A DNA stretch of 64,000 nucleotides from Rhizobium sp. WYJ-E13 (GTDB lineage: Bacteria; Pseudomonadota; Alphaproteobacteria; Rhizobiales; Rhizobiaceae), in NCBI RefSeq assembly GCF_018987265.1, contig NZ_CP076853.1, positions 1,116,001 to 1,180,000 of the forward strand, read 5' to 3'. Both the position numbers and the translations under genes were made by a program. Under the pieces are notes generated by a model. The model made no database searches. It saw nothing but the letters and a program-made list of their open reading frames with translations, and was not told where the DNA came from. Shown one piece after another: positions 28,858 to 37,502 of this stretch (within the stretch, counting starts at the first letter, position 1; each line of letters begins with the position of its first letter).

Positions 28858-29697
28858 TCAGGCGGTCTGCTCGAAGTCCGTGGAGATGGCGAGCTTGCGC
28901 CATTGGGCAAGTTCCTTTTCGACATTGGCATGTTCCTCTTCGATCTTGGCGACCGTATCACCGCCGAAGGGCATGCGCAGCGGCGGGTTGGCGGCGTTCA
29001 CCATTTCGATGATGCCGGCAGTCAGTTTGGCCGGATCGCCCGGCTGGGCATGGTTGGCACTGGCTGCGAAGTCGCGCATGTTGCCGGCCGGTGTGCCGAT
29101 ATAGTCGGGGATTGAGGCTGGGCTGATTGCCAGCGAATTGTCATGCAGGAAGTCCGTGCGGAAGAAGCCGGGCTCGATGATCGTGACCTTGATGCCGAAA
29201 GGCTCGACTTCGGTCGCCAGCGATTCCGACAGACCCTCGACAGCGAACTTCGTGGAGCCGTAGACACCCCAGCCGGGAAAACCATAGTAACCACCGATCG
29301 AGGAAAAGTTCAGGATGTGGCCGGCGCGCTGGCGGCGCATATAGGGCAGCACGGCGCGGGTGACCTTCAGCAGACCGAAGACGTTGGTGGCGTAGATCTT
29401 TTCGATCTCGTCGGCAGTGGCTTCCTCGACGGCGCCGAGCAGGCCGTAGCCGGCATTGTTGGCGAGGATATCGATGCGGCCGAAGCGGGAAACGGCGGCG
29501 GCAGCAGCTTGCCTGGCCTGGTCTTCATTGGTGACGTCGAGAGCGACGGCAAGCAGGTTCGGATGATCGCCGAACTGTTCGGTAATGGTCTTGGGGTTGC
29601 GGGCGGTCGCAACGACAGCGTCGCCGCTGGCAAGAGCGCCCTTGGTCATCAGCGCGCCGAAGCCGCGCGATGCACCCGTGATGAACCAGACTTTCAT
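28858..29697 (-). CDS. short-chain dehydrogenase/reductase
   Basis: A 279-residue classical SDR. The cofactor motif is ITGASRGFG at residues 6-14, the NNAG motif is at about 86, and the catalytic Ser-Tyr-Lys is in NFSSIGGYYGF and VYGSTKFAVEGLSESLATE. The sequence resembles the enzymes often called oxidoreductases of unknown substrate. AAAGGGAATTGCC precedes the ATG. It is divergent from a LysR gene, a common arrangement for a regulator and its target. Confidence 0.92.
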   Translation of the reverse strand: MKVWFITGASRGFGALMTKGALASGDAVVATARNPKTITEQFGDHPNLLAVALDVTNEDQARQAAAAAVSRFGRIDILANNAGYGLLGAVEEATADEIEKIYATNVFGLLKVTRAVLPYMRRQRAGHILNFSSIGGYYGFPGWGVYGSTKFAVEGLSESLATEVEPFGIKVTIIEPGFFRTDFLHDNSLAISPASIPDYIGTPAGNMRDFAASANHAQPGDPAKLTAGIIEMVNAANPPLRMPFGGDTVAKIEEEHANVEKELAQWRKLAISTDFEQTA

Positions 29698-29710
29698 GGC
29701 AATTCCCTTT

Positions 29711-29746
29711 CGTCAGATTGTTTGTTTCAGCAGTTCGTTGCTGACG
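29711..29746. promoter_or_regulatory. inverted repeat between SDR and lysR
   Basis: CGTCAG (29711-29716) and CTGACG (29741-29746) are inverted repeats 24 bases apart in the 124-base gap between divergent genes. This could be a LysR-regulator site, but no T-N11-A box of good symmetry is evident, so the call is tentative. Confidence 0.3.
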
Positions 29747-29821
29747 GAGAGGAATTTGACGCAAATCTCGCTCATGTATAAGGTTTGTTATTTGAGAGAT
29801 TATGATGAGTGAAATTCAGTA

Positions 29822-30709
29822 ATGAGGGCAACCGAACTTTCCGAAATGGCAGCTTTCGCCGCTGTTGCCAGACACAAGAGCTTCCGCAAGGCGGGAGAGG
29901 AAAGGGGCGTGACCGCCTCCGCGATCAGCCACGCCGTCCTCAATCTGGAGGATCGCATCGGCATTCGCCTCTTGAACCGCACGACCCGCAGCGTCTCATT
30001 GACGGAAGCCGGAGAACTGCTCCGGTCTCATCTCGATCCGGCCTTCGGTGAAATCAGCGCCGCGCTCGATGCGCTGAACCGCTTCCGCGATACACCTTTC
30101 GGTCGGGTCCGCATCAATGTCGGCAATTCCATTGCGCCTTTCGTCGTCGGTCAGGTCATCGGGCCGCTTCTGATGAAGAACCCCAATCTGCAGCTCGAAA
30201 TAGCCGCAACGGACAGGCTAGTGGATATCGTCGAGGAGGGTTTCGATGCAGGCATCCGTTTCGGTGAGCGTGTCACGGAGGGTATGATCGCAGTTCGCAT
30301 CAAGCAGCGCATGCGCCTCGTCGTCGTCGGTTCGCCCGCCTATCTCGAAACGAGACCATTGCCGGAAACGCCGCATGATCTGAAGCGGCATATCTGCATA
30401 CAGAACATGTTTCCGTCAGGCGCGCGTTATCCCTGGAATTTCGAAAAAGACGGCCAGGCCATCACCTTCCATCCTACGGGTCCGTTGTCCCTTGACGACC
30501 ATGAATTGATGACAACGGCCGCCCTCAGCGGTGTGGCGCTCGCCTATGTCTGGGAGGGCAGGGTGGCACCGCTGATTGCAAGCGGCCAGCTCGTTCAGGT
30601 GCTGGACGAATGGTGCCAGCCGGAAGAGCCGCTTTATCTCTACTATCCCAGCCGACGGCACATTTCGGCGGGCTTCCGCACAGTGATCGACGCGATCCGC
30701 GGCGACTAG
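29822..30709 (+). CDS. LysR family transcriptional regulator
   Basis: A 295-residue LTTR with the N-terminal HTH (SEMAAFAAVARHKSFRKAGE, then VTASAISHAVLNLEDRIGIR at about 31-50) and a substrate-binding domain with RVRINVGNSIAPFVV. It probably controls the divergent SDR gene. The inducer is unknown. Confidence 0.93.
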   Translation: MRATELSEMAAFAAVARHKSFRKAGEERGVTASAISHAVLNLEDRIGIRLLNRTTRSVSLTEAGELLRSHLDPAFGEISAALDALNRFRDTPFGRVRINVGNSIAPFVVGQVIGPLLMKNPNLQLEIAATDRLVDIVEEGFDAGIRFGERVTEGMIAVRIKQRMRLVVVGSPAYLETRPLPETPHDLKRHICIQNMFPSGARYPWNFEKDGQAITFHPTGPLSLDDHELMTTAALSGVALAYVWEGRVAPLIASGQLVQVLDEWCQPEEPLYLYYPSRRHISAGFRTVIDAIRGD

Positions 30710-30757
30710 CGTCGTGCGTCCATTCGGGCGCACGAAGCTCTAACTCTTTGAATCTGC

Positions 30758-30805
30758 GCATCAGCCTTTCCGAAAATCGATGCCGATTTTCGGAAAGCCT
30801 GATGC
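30758..30805. repeat. rhizobial-type palindromic repeat
   Basis: Arms of 22 bases (30758-30779 and 30784-30805) are reverse complements with one mismatch, around a 4-base loop. The core TTTCCGAAAATCG/CGATTTTCGGAAA looks like the short palindromic elements scattered in rhizobial genomes; I recognise the style but cannot name the family. It lies between the convergent lysR and lipocalin-like genes, where it may also end transcription. Confidence 0.6.
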
Positions 30806-30813
30806 TGTAGTCG

Positions 30814-31236
30814 TCAGAGTTTTTGGAACTCCAGCCGGTAGACGACATCCTCTCCCGTTATCGGGTCGGTGGCGGGTGCATCGCTGATGACGAGTATGTC
30901 ACCCTCCATATGCACCGGGCGGATAAGGGGCCGCTCCCATGTCGGATTCCAGGCGGCCTCGACGTGATGGATCACCTTGTCGCCCTCCAGAGTATATTCG
31001 GCCGTATAGGCCAGCATCGTATCGAAGAGTGCGGCCTTTTCACTGTCGTTGGGCGCTTTGCTGTTGGGTTTCGGTCTGCGCCGGTTGGCAACGAAGGCCA
31101 TCATCCGGCCATCGGCGTGATAGGCGATATATCCGATGGGATCGGCACCCATGGCGTCGCTGACTTTCCCCGTCGCAACGACGGTTCGTGTCCACGAGAT
31201 CATGCGCCACGTTCCGATAAGGGCGGCTCTGTCCAT
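30814..31236 (-). CDS. lipocalin-like domain protein
   Basis: A 140-residue soluble protein. It starts MDRAALIGTWRMISWTRTV, the GTWxLxS-like strand of lipocalin-like domains, and has GADPIGYIAYHADGRMMAFV and YTLEGDKVIHHVEAAWNPTW, the usual landmarks of this bacterial family. There is no signal peptide. The ligand and function are unknown. AAGGAGGGGTAATC precedes the ATG. It stands alone. Confidence 0.8.
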   Translation of the reverse strand: MDRAALIGTWRMISWTRTVVATGKVSDAMGADPIGYIAYHADGRMMAFVANRRRPKPNSKAPNDSEKAALFDTMLAYTAEYTLEGDKVIHHVEAAWNPTWERPLIRPVHMEGDILVISDAPATDPITGEDVVYRLEFQKL

Positions 31237-31425
31237 GATTACCCCTCCTTAAGGTAGTCTAGCACAACTAGAAATGCAGGCTATGAATCCGGAGCCTTTC
31301 CTGGTCACAATGTTCCAATCAGAGCAGGAGAAGCTTCCGGCGATCAGTCAAAACTCCCTTTTGACTCTCGGTGGCGAAGTGGTGAAGATGCGCCGCACGA
31401 AGGAAGAGCAGCGCCGGAGGGGCGA

Positions 31426-32475
31426 ATGAGAAAGCCGTTTTTTTCTGCTGGCAGTCGGTGGAAAATGGAATATCGCAAAGGGCTGCTGTCAGTGCTTGCA
31501 GCTATGATGTTGTCTACCCTTCCGCTGGAAATATCGGCGCAGGAAATGCCGGCACAAACACCGGCATCCAGGGAGCAGGTCGAAAAGCTGCTTTCCCGCT
31601 GGAAAGAACATTTCAAGGGTGCGGAGACCCTGCGGGATCGGCGCACCGCTTTCCGCGGTTTCATGGAATCGCTGCCGGAGCCGACACGCGTCCAGATCCG
31701 GCATGTCGATGCCGATGGCGTCGATGCCGAACTTGTCTGGCCTGCGCGCCTTCATCATCCGATCGGCCGGCGCGTGATCCTCTTCATCCATGGCGGCGGC
31801 TTCTACAGCGGTTCCATCCGCACACACCACCTGATCGCCGGTTCGCTCGCCAAGGCAGCGTCCAGCGATGTGTTGCTGATGGATTACAGACTGACGCCTG
31901 AATATAGCTATCCGGCACAGGTCAATGATGCGCTCACCGCCTACCGCTGGCTGCTCGACAGCGGCTACAGCAACGGAAATATCGTGGTGATCGGCGATGG
32001 TGCTGGTGGCAATCTGGCGCTCGAAGCCGTGTTGCGACAGATGCGTTCCCGTCAGCCGCTGCCGGCAGCCGTCGTGGCGCTGAGCCCGATCACCGATTTA
32101 TCCGCCTCAGGTGCCTCGGTCACAGCGAATGCCGCCAATGATCCGGTGCTGGACAAGGATGCGCTGGACGTGTTGCGCAAGGCCTATCTCGGCAATAATT
32201 CCGCAACGGATCCCAATATTTCTCCACTCTATGCCGATCTCTCGGGTTTTCCGCCCTTGCTGCTGCAGGTCGGTTCCGGCGAGCTGCTGCTCGACGATAC
32301 GCTGCGGCTTGCCGACAAGGCGCACAAGGCGGGCGTCGACGTGACGACGCAGGTCTGGCCGGGAATGCCGCATCAATGGCAGCTTTTCCCCTCGGTGCTG
32401 GATGATGCTGACAAGGCGGGCCAGAAGATCGCCGAATTCGCGATCGCGCATTTTGCAGATCCACCAGCGCAGTAA
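31426..32475 (+). CDS. HSL-type alpha/beta hydrolase with Ser to Gly at the nucleophile
   Basis: A 349-residue exported protein of the hormone-sensitive-lipase esterase family. The N-terminus has a hydrophobic segment ending near ISAQ (residue 39) after an extended basic stretch. The oxyanion motif HGGG is at residues 122-125 and DYRLTPEY at 153-160. The nucleophile motif GDSAGG reads GDGAGG, with Gly192 (codon GGT) where Ser is expected; the acid and the His (MPHQWQLF) are present. As written it should lack normal esterase activity. GGAGGGGCG precedes the ATG. Confidence 0.82.
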   Translation: MRKPFFSAGSRWKMEYRKGLLSVLAAMMLSTLPLEISAQEMPAQTPASREQVEKLLSRWKEHFKGAETLRDRRTAFRGFMESLPEPTRVQIRHVDADGVDAELVWPARLHHPIGRRVILFIHGGGFYSGSIRTHHLIAGSLAKAASSDVLLMDYRLTPEYSYPAQVNDALTAYRWLLDSGYSNGNIVVIGDGAGGNLALEAVLRQMRSRQPLPAAVVALSPITDLSASGASVTANAANDPVLDKDALDVLRKAYLGNNSATDPNISPLYADLSGFPPLLLQVGSGELLLDDTLRLADKAHKAGVDVTTQVWPGMPHQWQLFPSVLDDADKAGQKIAEFAIAHFADPPAQ

Positions 32476-32486
32476 GGACCAATCCG

Positions 32487-32506
32487 GAACTGCACGATCG
32501 CAGTTC
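32487..32506. terminator. hairpin between convergent genes
   Basis: GAACTGC and GCAGTTC form a 7-bp stem with a 6-base loop, followed by TTACG. It lies between the ends of the esterase-like gene and the AhpD-like gene and may serve both. Confidence 0.5.
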
Positions 32507-33112
32507 TTACGAGTGGCCCGAATTCAGCCCCTCGATCGGCCGGCCGATGGCGAGATTCTGACGCAGCTTGGGATCTAGCCGCTCGGCATAGGCATGATCG
32601 GGCGCGGCACCCAGCGCATCCAGCATCTTGGAGAAGAAGCAGCGCGCGGCGGCTGCCGCTGTGACATCGAAGATCTCTGCGTCATCAAGTCCATGCCGCT
32701 TCAAGCCATCGATGTCCTGCTGCGTCACTGAGGTCGCATCGCGTGCCACCTTGGCAGCAAAATCCATGATCGCCCGCTCGACGGCATCAATGGGCGCTTT
32801 CTCGCTGCCACCGGCCACTGCCGAAAGGCTTTCATTGGTAAAACCGTCGCGCAGCAGTGCGGAACCATGGGCCAGCATGCAATAGGATGACTTGAGCTCC
32901 CTGGCTGCCGCCAGCGTGACCAGTTCATAACGCCGCTGGCTCATATGGCCGCGAATGCTGGCAAGCAGCGTCCCCCAGTTTTCCATCACTTCAGGCCGAT
33001 GGCCGAAGGCTCGGTACATGTTCGGCAGATAGCCGTAGCTCGCTTCGGCCGAGGCGTACATCGAAGCCGTCTTCTTGCTGGCGGATGCATCGGGGGTATG
33101 AATGAAGGCCAT
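32507..33112 (-). CDS. carboxymuconolactone decarboxylase (AhpD-like) family protein
   Basis: A 201-residue protein with the all-helical AhpD/CMD fold. The core motif ExxCxxCxxxH reads ELKSSYCMLAH: Glu72, Ser75 in place of the first Cys, Cys78 and His82. It has the flanking LVTLAAARELK and FDVTAAAAARCFFSKMLDAL. With one Cys it is likely a peroxidase-related or stress protein rather than a classical disulphide reductase. GGAGGATCACGCC precedes the ATG. Confidence 0.88.
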   Translation of the reverse strand: MAFIHTPDASASKKTASMYASAEASYGYLPNMYRAFGHRPEVMENWGTLLASIRGHMSQRRYELVTLAAARELKSSYCMLAHGSALLRDGFTNESLSAVAGGSEKAPIDAVERAIMDFAAKVARDATSVTQQDIDGLKRHGLDDAEIFDVTAAAAARCFFSKMLDALGAAPDHAYAERLDPKLRQNLAIGRPIEGLNSGHS

Positions 33113-33502
33113 GGCGTGATCCTCCCTTGATCCAGTGGGAGAATAGAGCGGCGCCTGATGACATCAATCGGCCTGCCGATTGCTTTCCGCAAAATGGATG
33201 CCGGATACCTTGGCCGGTCGCCCGGTTTCCCGTTGGCGGTGTAATGGCAGGATCTGATGTTCCGTCAGAGTGTGGCAGTGACCGTGAGGCTCAAGGAAAA
33301 AGGGGCGAATGAGGCTTAGTCTCGGCTCTGGCAGCCGGTGGGACTTAAGACGCGGCTACAAATTTCTGCAGGCTCCGTGAATGACGAAATCTTGATTGCT
33401 CACGCGGTTCCCGGAGCTTCGGACCAGCCTATCTGCTTGGCTATGGCACGAGCCTGTGATGGGGTTCTGATGTCGTCGTTTATCGGTATGGGGGTAGATA
33501 AA
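33113..33502. other. 390-base gap with a short esterase-like leader
   Basis: No full gene is seen. At 33309 an ATG preceded by AAAAAGGGGCG opens a 23-codon frame starting MRLSLGSGSRW and ending at a TGA. It resembles the start of the esterase-like gene at 31426 (MRKPFFSAGSRW) in both the leader and the first codons. The rest of the gap has no recognisable feature. Confidence 0.35.
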
Positions 33503-33688
33503 ATGTCCCAATTTCGAAAACTGTTGGCAGCCGGGGCAACTGTCGTCGTCATAGCCATGGCATCGTCCTGCACGACGAGCCCGGATAGTTCGATCCAGAC
33601 CGGCTCGGTCGGCTATGGGCAAAGCGCCGACTTTGGGCTCCGACCGGCGTGCCTGGGTGGATTTGGCAACGATAGGCCTTGCAGTTAT
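33503..33688 (+). CDS. small putative lipoprotein
   Basis: A 61-residue product from the ATG at 33503: a basic start (MSQFRKL), a hydrophobic stretch (LAAGATVVVIAMASSC) ending in a Cys at about residue 24 that fits a loose lipobox, then a short polar tail (TTSPDSSIQTGSVGYGQ). This form recurs in small rhizobial lipoproteins. An in-frame frame reaches back to 33338 but has no signal-like start. Function unknown. Confidence 0.55.
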
Positions 33689-33970
33689 TGACAAATTGCC
33701 GAGCCACCAGACGAAGCTCCGAAGTTGACTGAACGCTGGATCGCTAGAGAAGCGGGCCAGGGAAAGACGAATTTCGCCATTGAAGCCATTGAAAACGATC
33801 CAATATTGTCAGATAGGCTGAGGTGATGCAAAAGGACGCAGTTTTCTGTGATGGCGGAGCTTCGCATATCGCTGCCGGTGACATAGAGTGCAAGAAATCG
33901 ATAATCGCTTGATTACACCACGCCGACCTCGCTTAGCAGGCGGTACATTTTCATAACCTATGGGAGCTGC

Positions 33971-34963
33971 ATGATGGAATATCGTCGTTTAGGAAAGTCG
34001 GGTCTGAAAGTGAGCGAGTTCTCCTTCGGATCGTGGGTCACGTTCGGCAAGCAGGTCAATGGCGGCGACGCCGTCGACCTCATGAAGCTCGCCTACGACA
34101 ATGGGATCAACTTCTTCGACAATGCGGAAGGGTACGAAAGCGGCAAGTCCGAAATCGTCATGGGCGAGGCGCTGAAGTCGCTTGCCTGGAGCCGCGACAG
34201 CTACGTCGTTTCGAGCAAAGTCTTCTGGGGCGGCCAAAAGCCGACGCAACGCGGCCTGTCGCGCAAGCATGTGACGGACGCCTGCCACGCAGCGCTGAAA
34301 AGGTTGCAGGTGGACTATCTCGACCTCTACTTCTGCCACCGCCCGGATATCGACACGCCGATCGAGGAAACGGTCCGGGCTATGCACGATCTCGTCGCCC
34401 AGGGCAAGGTTCTCTACTGGGGAACGTCGGAATGGTCCGCGCAGCAATTGACGGAAGCCTATGCCGTTGCCCGCGACCTGCGCATCACGCCGCCAACCAT
34501 GGAACAGCCGCAATACAATATCTTCGAACGCCAGAAGGTCGAGGCCGACTACCTGCCGCTCTACGACCTGATCGGCCTCGGCACCACCATCTGGTCGCCG
34601 CTCGCCTCGGGCGTGCTCACCGGCAAATACAATGACGGCGTACCGGCCGACAGCCGTATGAACCTGCCCGGCTACGAATGGCTGAAGGAAAAATGGTCCA
34701 CCGATGCCGGCCGCGCCCAGCTCGAACAGGTTCGCCAGCTTGCAAAGCTCTCAGACGAGATCGGCCTGTCGATCACCCATCTCGCCCTTCTCTGGTGCCT
34801 CGCCAACAAGAACGTCTCTACCGTCATCCTTGGAGCATCGCGCGCAAGCCAGTTGCAGGATAATCTCGCGGCCCTCTCGCACAAGGACAAGGTGACGGCT
34901 GACGTAATGGAGCGGATCGACAGCATCGTCGGCAACAAGCCGGAAGCACCGCGTCGCTTCTAG
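33971..34963 (+). CDS. aldo/keto reductase (Kv-beta/YghZ-like)
   Basis: A 330-residue NADPH-dependent TIM-barrel reductase. The catalytic tetrad is seen as Asp in FFDNAEGYESG, Tyr in the same stretch, Lys in VSSKVFWGG and His in YFCHRPDIDTP. The length and motifs put it near the potassium-channel beta-subunit/YghZ branch. Its substrate is unknown. GGGAGCTGC precedes the ATG. A terminator follows. It is not in an operon with the two-component genes downstream, which face the other way. Confidence 0.92.
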   Translation: MMEYRRLGKSGLKVSEFSFGSWVTFGKQVNGGDAVDLMKLAYDNGINFFDNAEGYESGKSEIVMGEALKSLAWSRDSYVVSSKVFWGGQKPTQRGLSRKHVTDACHAALKRLQVDYLDLYFCHRPDIDTPIEETVRAMHDLVAQGKVLYWGTSEWSAQQLTEAYAVARDLRITPPTMEQPQYNIFERQKVEADYLPLYDLIGLGTTIWSPLASGVLTGKYNDGVPADSRMNLPGYEWLKEKWSTDAGRAQLEQVRQLAKLSDEIGLSITHLALLWCLANKNVSTVILGASRASQLQDNLAALSHKDKVTADVMERIDSIVGNKPEAPRRF

Positions 34964-35013
34964 ACAGGGCCAAAGCCGGATCGGGTATCTTTCCCTTGTC
35001 TTTATTCCAATAC

Positions 35014-35050
35014 GAAATGGCCGGACCTTTTGGTTCGGCCGTTTCATTTT
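35014..35050 (+). terminator. terminator after the aldo/keto reductase gene
   Basis: GAAATGGCCGGACC and GGTTCGGCCGTTTC form a long imperfect stem with a TTTT loop, followed by ATTTTTA. It lies about 50 bases after the stop of the gene. Confidence 0.7.
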
Positions 35051-35102
35051 TACCGCGCTTCATTGACCGCTCGTCAGAGCGGGCAGCTGATCGCTGTATC
35101 TG

Positions 35103-36440
35103 TCACAGGTTGATGGTCACTGTCGTTCCTGTCGGATTGCCTTCGAGGGCCACGCTCCCGCGGTGACGGGTCACGATCTGCTTCACGATGCTCAATCCGA
35201 GGCCGGCACCCGTGCTCCGCGGCGTGACTCTGTAAAATGGTTCGAACACGAGATCTCGATGCGCTGCTGGAATGCCGGGGCCTTCGTCCGAAACCGAGAT
35301 GCCTCCACGTTCGGACACGCGAACGGATATCGTGCCGGAATTTCCTCCATGGTCGATCGCATTGCGTACAAGGTTGCCTATGGCGCGTGACATCGCCGAC
35401 CGACTTGCCAATCGATACAGCTCGCCCACTTCACTATCGAACGAGATTTCATATCCATTTCTGATGGCAAGTGGAGCTTGGTCGGCGACGACGTTCCTGG
35501 CGACCTCCACCAAGTCGGCTTGTTCAAACGGCTCCGGCGACTGCTCGCTCCGTTCGAAGTCGAGCAATTGCTCCGCCGTCTCCCGCAGACGCCCGATGTC
35601 ATCCATCATGGTCTCGCGCGTACTTCCTTCCAGGGTCGTATCGATACGCGTCTGCATAACGGCGATCGGTGTGCGGAGCTCGTGTGCGGCGTCAATCAGG
35701 AAACGTTCTCTGGCTGCGAACTGCTGCTCAAGGCGCTCCAGGACGGAATTGAATGCGTGGATGAGCGGAACGACCTCGCTCGGAACCCGATCCACCGGCA
35801 GACGGGATCCGGGCTGGCGCGGGTCGATCTTCGGCGCTTTCCGAACGACGTCGCTCAGTCCTGAGAGCGAACGCCTGACCAGTCGCGGCACGACGAAGAA
35901 GAGCGCGGGTAAGGTAACTGCAAGCAGGGGCACGTAGATCTTGTACGCCTTGCCGAGAATCGCAAGGAATATCGACTCGTCTCCGTTGCGACCGCCATAG
36001 AGCACCCGAATCTCGGTCTTATTGATCTCGATGTCGTCGACTGAAGCCGGTACAGGGACGTTTGCCCCTGTGCCACGAATGTCGGCGTCTTTGATAAGCG
36101 GCACGAACTCGGCAAGTCGCGTATACGCAGGTGGAATGTTTCCATATGCCACAGCCGTTCCGTCCGGGGCGGCGGCGTAAAAAAAGAGATTGGGGTTGTC
36201 GTTCTTGAATGCTGTTAGCTGTTCGCTGTCCTTGATGCGAAGTCCTCGCCCAGGTTCGTAGTTCAAGGACCCTTCCAGAGCATTCAGAAGCCGGTACTGC
36301 ATACTGACGTTCGGAGAATGGATCATCGCTCCATAGATGCATAGCCCGACGATTACCAATGCCGTGATAACGACGAACAGCAGGCTGAGCTGCCAACTCA
36401 GTCTCCACCACAGCGACGACGTATTCGGAAATCGCATCAA
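35103..36440 (-). CDS. two-component sensor histidine kinase
   Basis: A 445-residue membrane kinase. It has an N-terminal membrane segment (about 15-38), a periplasmic domain of about 130 residues, a second segment (about 170-192), then the H-box FLIDAAHELRTPIAVMQTR near residue 245, the N-box NLVRNAIDHG, and the G-boxes DEGPGIP and GAGLGLSIV. The stimulus is unknown. Its start overlaps the response-regulator stop by four bases, so the pair is one operon. A HAMP-like linker is likely but not clear. Confidence 0.94.
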   Translation of the reverse strand: MMRFPNTSSLWWRLSWQLSLLFVVITALVIVGLCIYGAMIHSPNVSMQYRLLNALEGSLNYEPGRGLRIKDSEQLTAFKNDNPNLFFYAAAPDGTAVAYGNIPPAYTRLAEFVPLIKDADIRGTGANVPVPASVDDIEINKTEIRVLYGGRNGDESIFLAILGKAYKIYVPLLAVTLPALFFVVPRLVRRSLSGLSDVVRKAPKIDPRQPGSRLPVDRVPSEVVPLIHAFNSVLERLEQQFAARERFLIDAAHELRTPIAVMQTRIDTTLEGSTRETMMDDIGRLRETAEQLLDFERSEQSPEPFEQADLVEVARNVVADQAPLAIRNGYEISFDSEVGELYRLASRSAMSRAIGNLVRNAIDHGGNSGTISVRVSERGGISVSDEGPGIPAAHRDLVFEPFYRVTPRSTGAGLGLSIVKQIVTRHRGSVALEGNPTGTTVTINL

Positions 36441-37108
36441 CGCTCCTTAAGCAGGTATCCGACCCCGCGGATGTTGTGGATGGACACGCCGGCATCTGTG
36501 TCGGCCAGGCGTTTTCTCAGTCGCGAGACATGAGCATCCAGCGCGTTGGATTGGATAGTTTCCTCGTAATTGTAGATTTCGGTTTCCAGCACCGATCTGA
36601 GGACGGTCTTACCTTTTCGCTTCGCAAGGGTAACGAGCACCATCAGCTCTCGACGAGGCAGGTCGAGCTGCAGCTCGCCGACCATGACGTCCATCCGGAT
36701 CGGATCCACGGTGATCCGTCCGACCGCGATGGACGGCTCCGCCAGGCCCGACGGGCGTCGCAATAGCGCGCGCAACCGAGCGAAAAGCTCCTCCATCAGA
36801 AACGGCTTGCCCAGATAGTCGTCGGCGCCAAGGTCCAGGCCCGCGACCCTTTCCTTCGGCTCGTTTCTGGCAGTCAGCACGATGACCGGCGTGACGACGC
36901 CGGAGCTTCGTAACCAAGGGATGAATGTGATGCCGTCACCGTCCGGCAGGCGTCTGTCGAGAACGATCGCATCGTAGGTCTGTTGTCGTGCCAGTTCGAT
37001 TGCATCCCCAAGAAGAGCGGTGTGGTCCACCGCGATGCCCTTCTTGCCGAGTGAGGCCGCAACCGCTTCCGCCAGCCTTGTCTCGTCTTCGACCAACAGG
37101 ATCTTCAT
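36437..37108 (-). CDS. OmpR/PhoB-family response regulator
   Basis: A 223-residue two-domain regulator. The receiver has the acidic pocket (VEDETR), the phosphoacceptor Asp in AIVLDRRLPDGDG, and Lys in LGKPFLMEEL; the C-terminal winged helix includes SNALDAHVSRLRKRL. It precedes the sensor kinase on the same strand. Its DNA target is unknown; no partner target gene is next to it. Confidence 0.95.
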   Translation of the reverse strand: MKILLVEDETRLAEAVAASLGKKGIAVDHTALLGDAIELARQQTYDAIVLDRRLPDGDGITFIPWLRSSGVVTPVIVLTARNEPKERVAGLDLGADDYLGKPFLMEELFARLRALLRRPSGLAEPSIAVGRITVDPIRMDVMVGELQLDLPRRELMVLVTLAKRKGKTVLRSVLETEIYNYEETIQSNALDAHVSRLRKRLADTDAGVSIHNIRGVGYLLKER

Positions 37109-37502
37109 GCATCACCCACCTTTCCGATCCTATGTTCACGACGACTATTGCGACAGGATTACGGCGTGAGCGTTTCGAATGGGGGAGGACGTGGGGCGTT
37201 GCGAGCCGGATAAATGAGATCGCATGATCGTACATCTTTCGCCGCAAGAGCAATAGTGAGGTGATCTGAGCCCGGTAAATCCCATGAGATTGCCAATCGC
37301 CTCTGAACAGAAAACTCCAGGCGCTTGCACGCCTGGAGTTATTTTCCGATCTGTCTGTTCTGAAGGAAATCGGACCTCTGTCCGAGCGGGTCAGTTTTCG
37401 ATTGGTTGCAGTGAGTGCTCAATCGAAAGATGTAAAGCCGCCCCTTTTCCTCAAATGTTGACCGGGTTTAGCTGCGCGTAACAACTAAATTTCCCGAAGA
37501 AA
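37109..37502. other. 394-base gap between the response regulator and the reductase
   Basis: No gene is seen. It holds the promoter of the response-regulator operon and a strong hairpin at 37313-37340 described separately. Short inverted repeats such as CGATTG/CAATCG at about 37399-37426 are present without a clear meaning. Confidence 0.5.
37313..37340 (-). terminator. hairpin downstream of the ribonucleotide reductase gene
   Basis: AACTCCAGGCG and CGCCTGGAGTT form a perfect 11-bp stem with a 6-base loop. Read on the minus strand it is followed by TTCTGTTC, so it could end the reductase transcript about 160 bases after the stop; on the + strand the tail is ATTTTCC. Confidence 0.5.
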
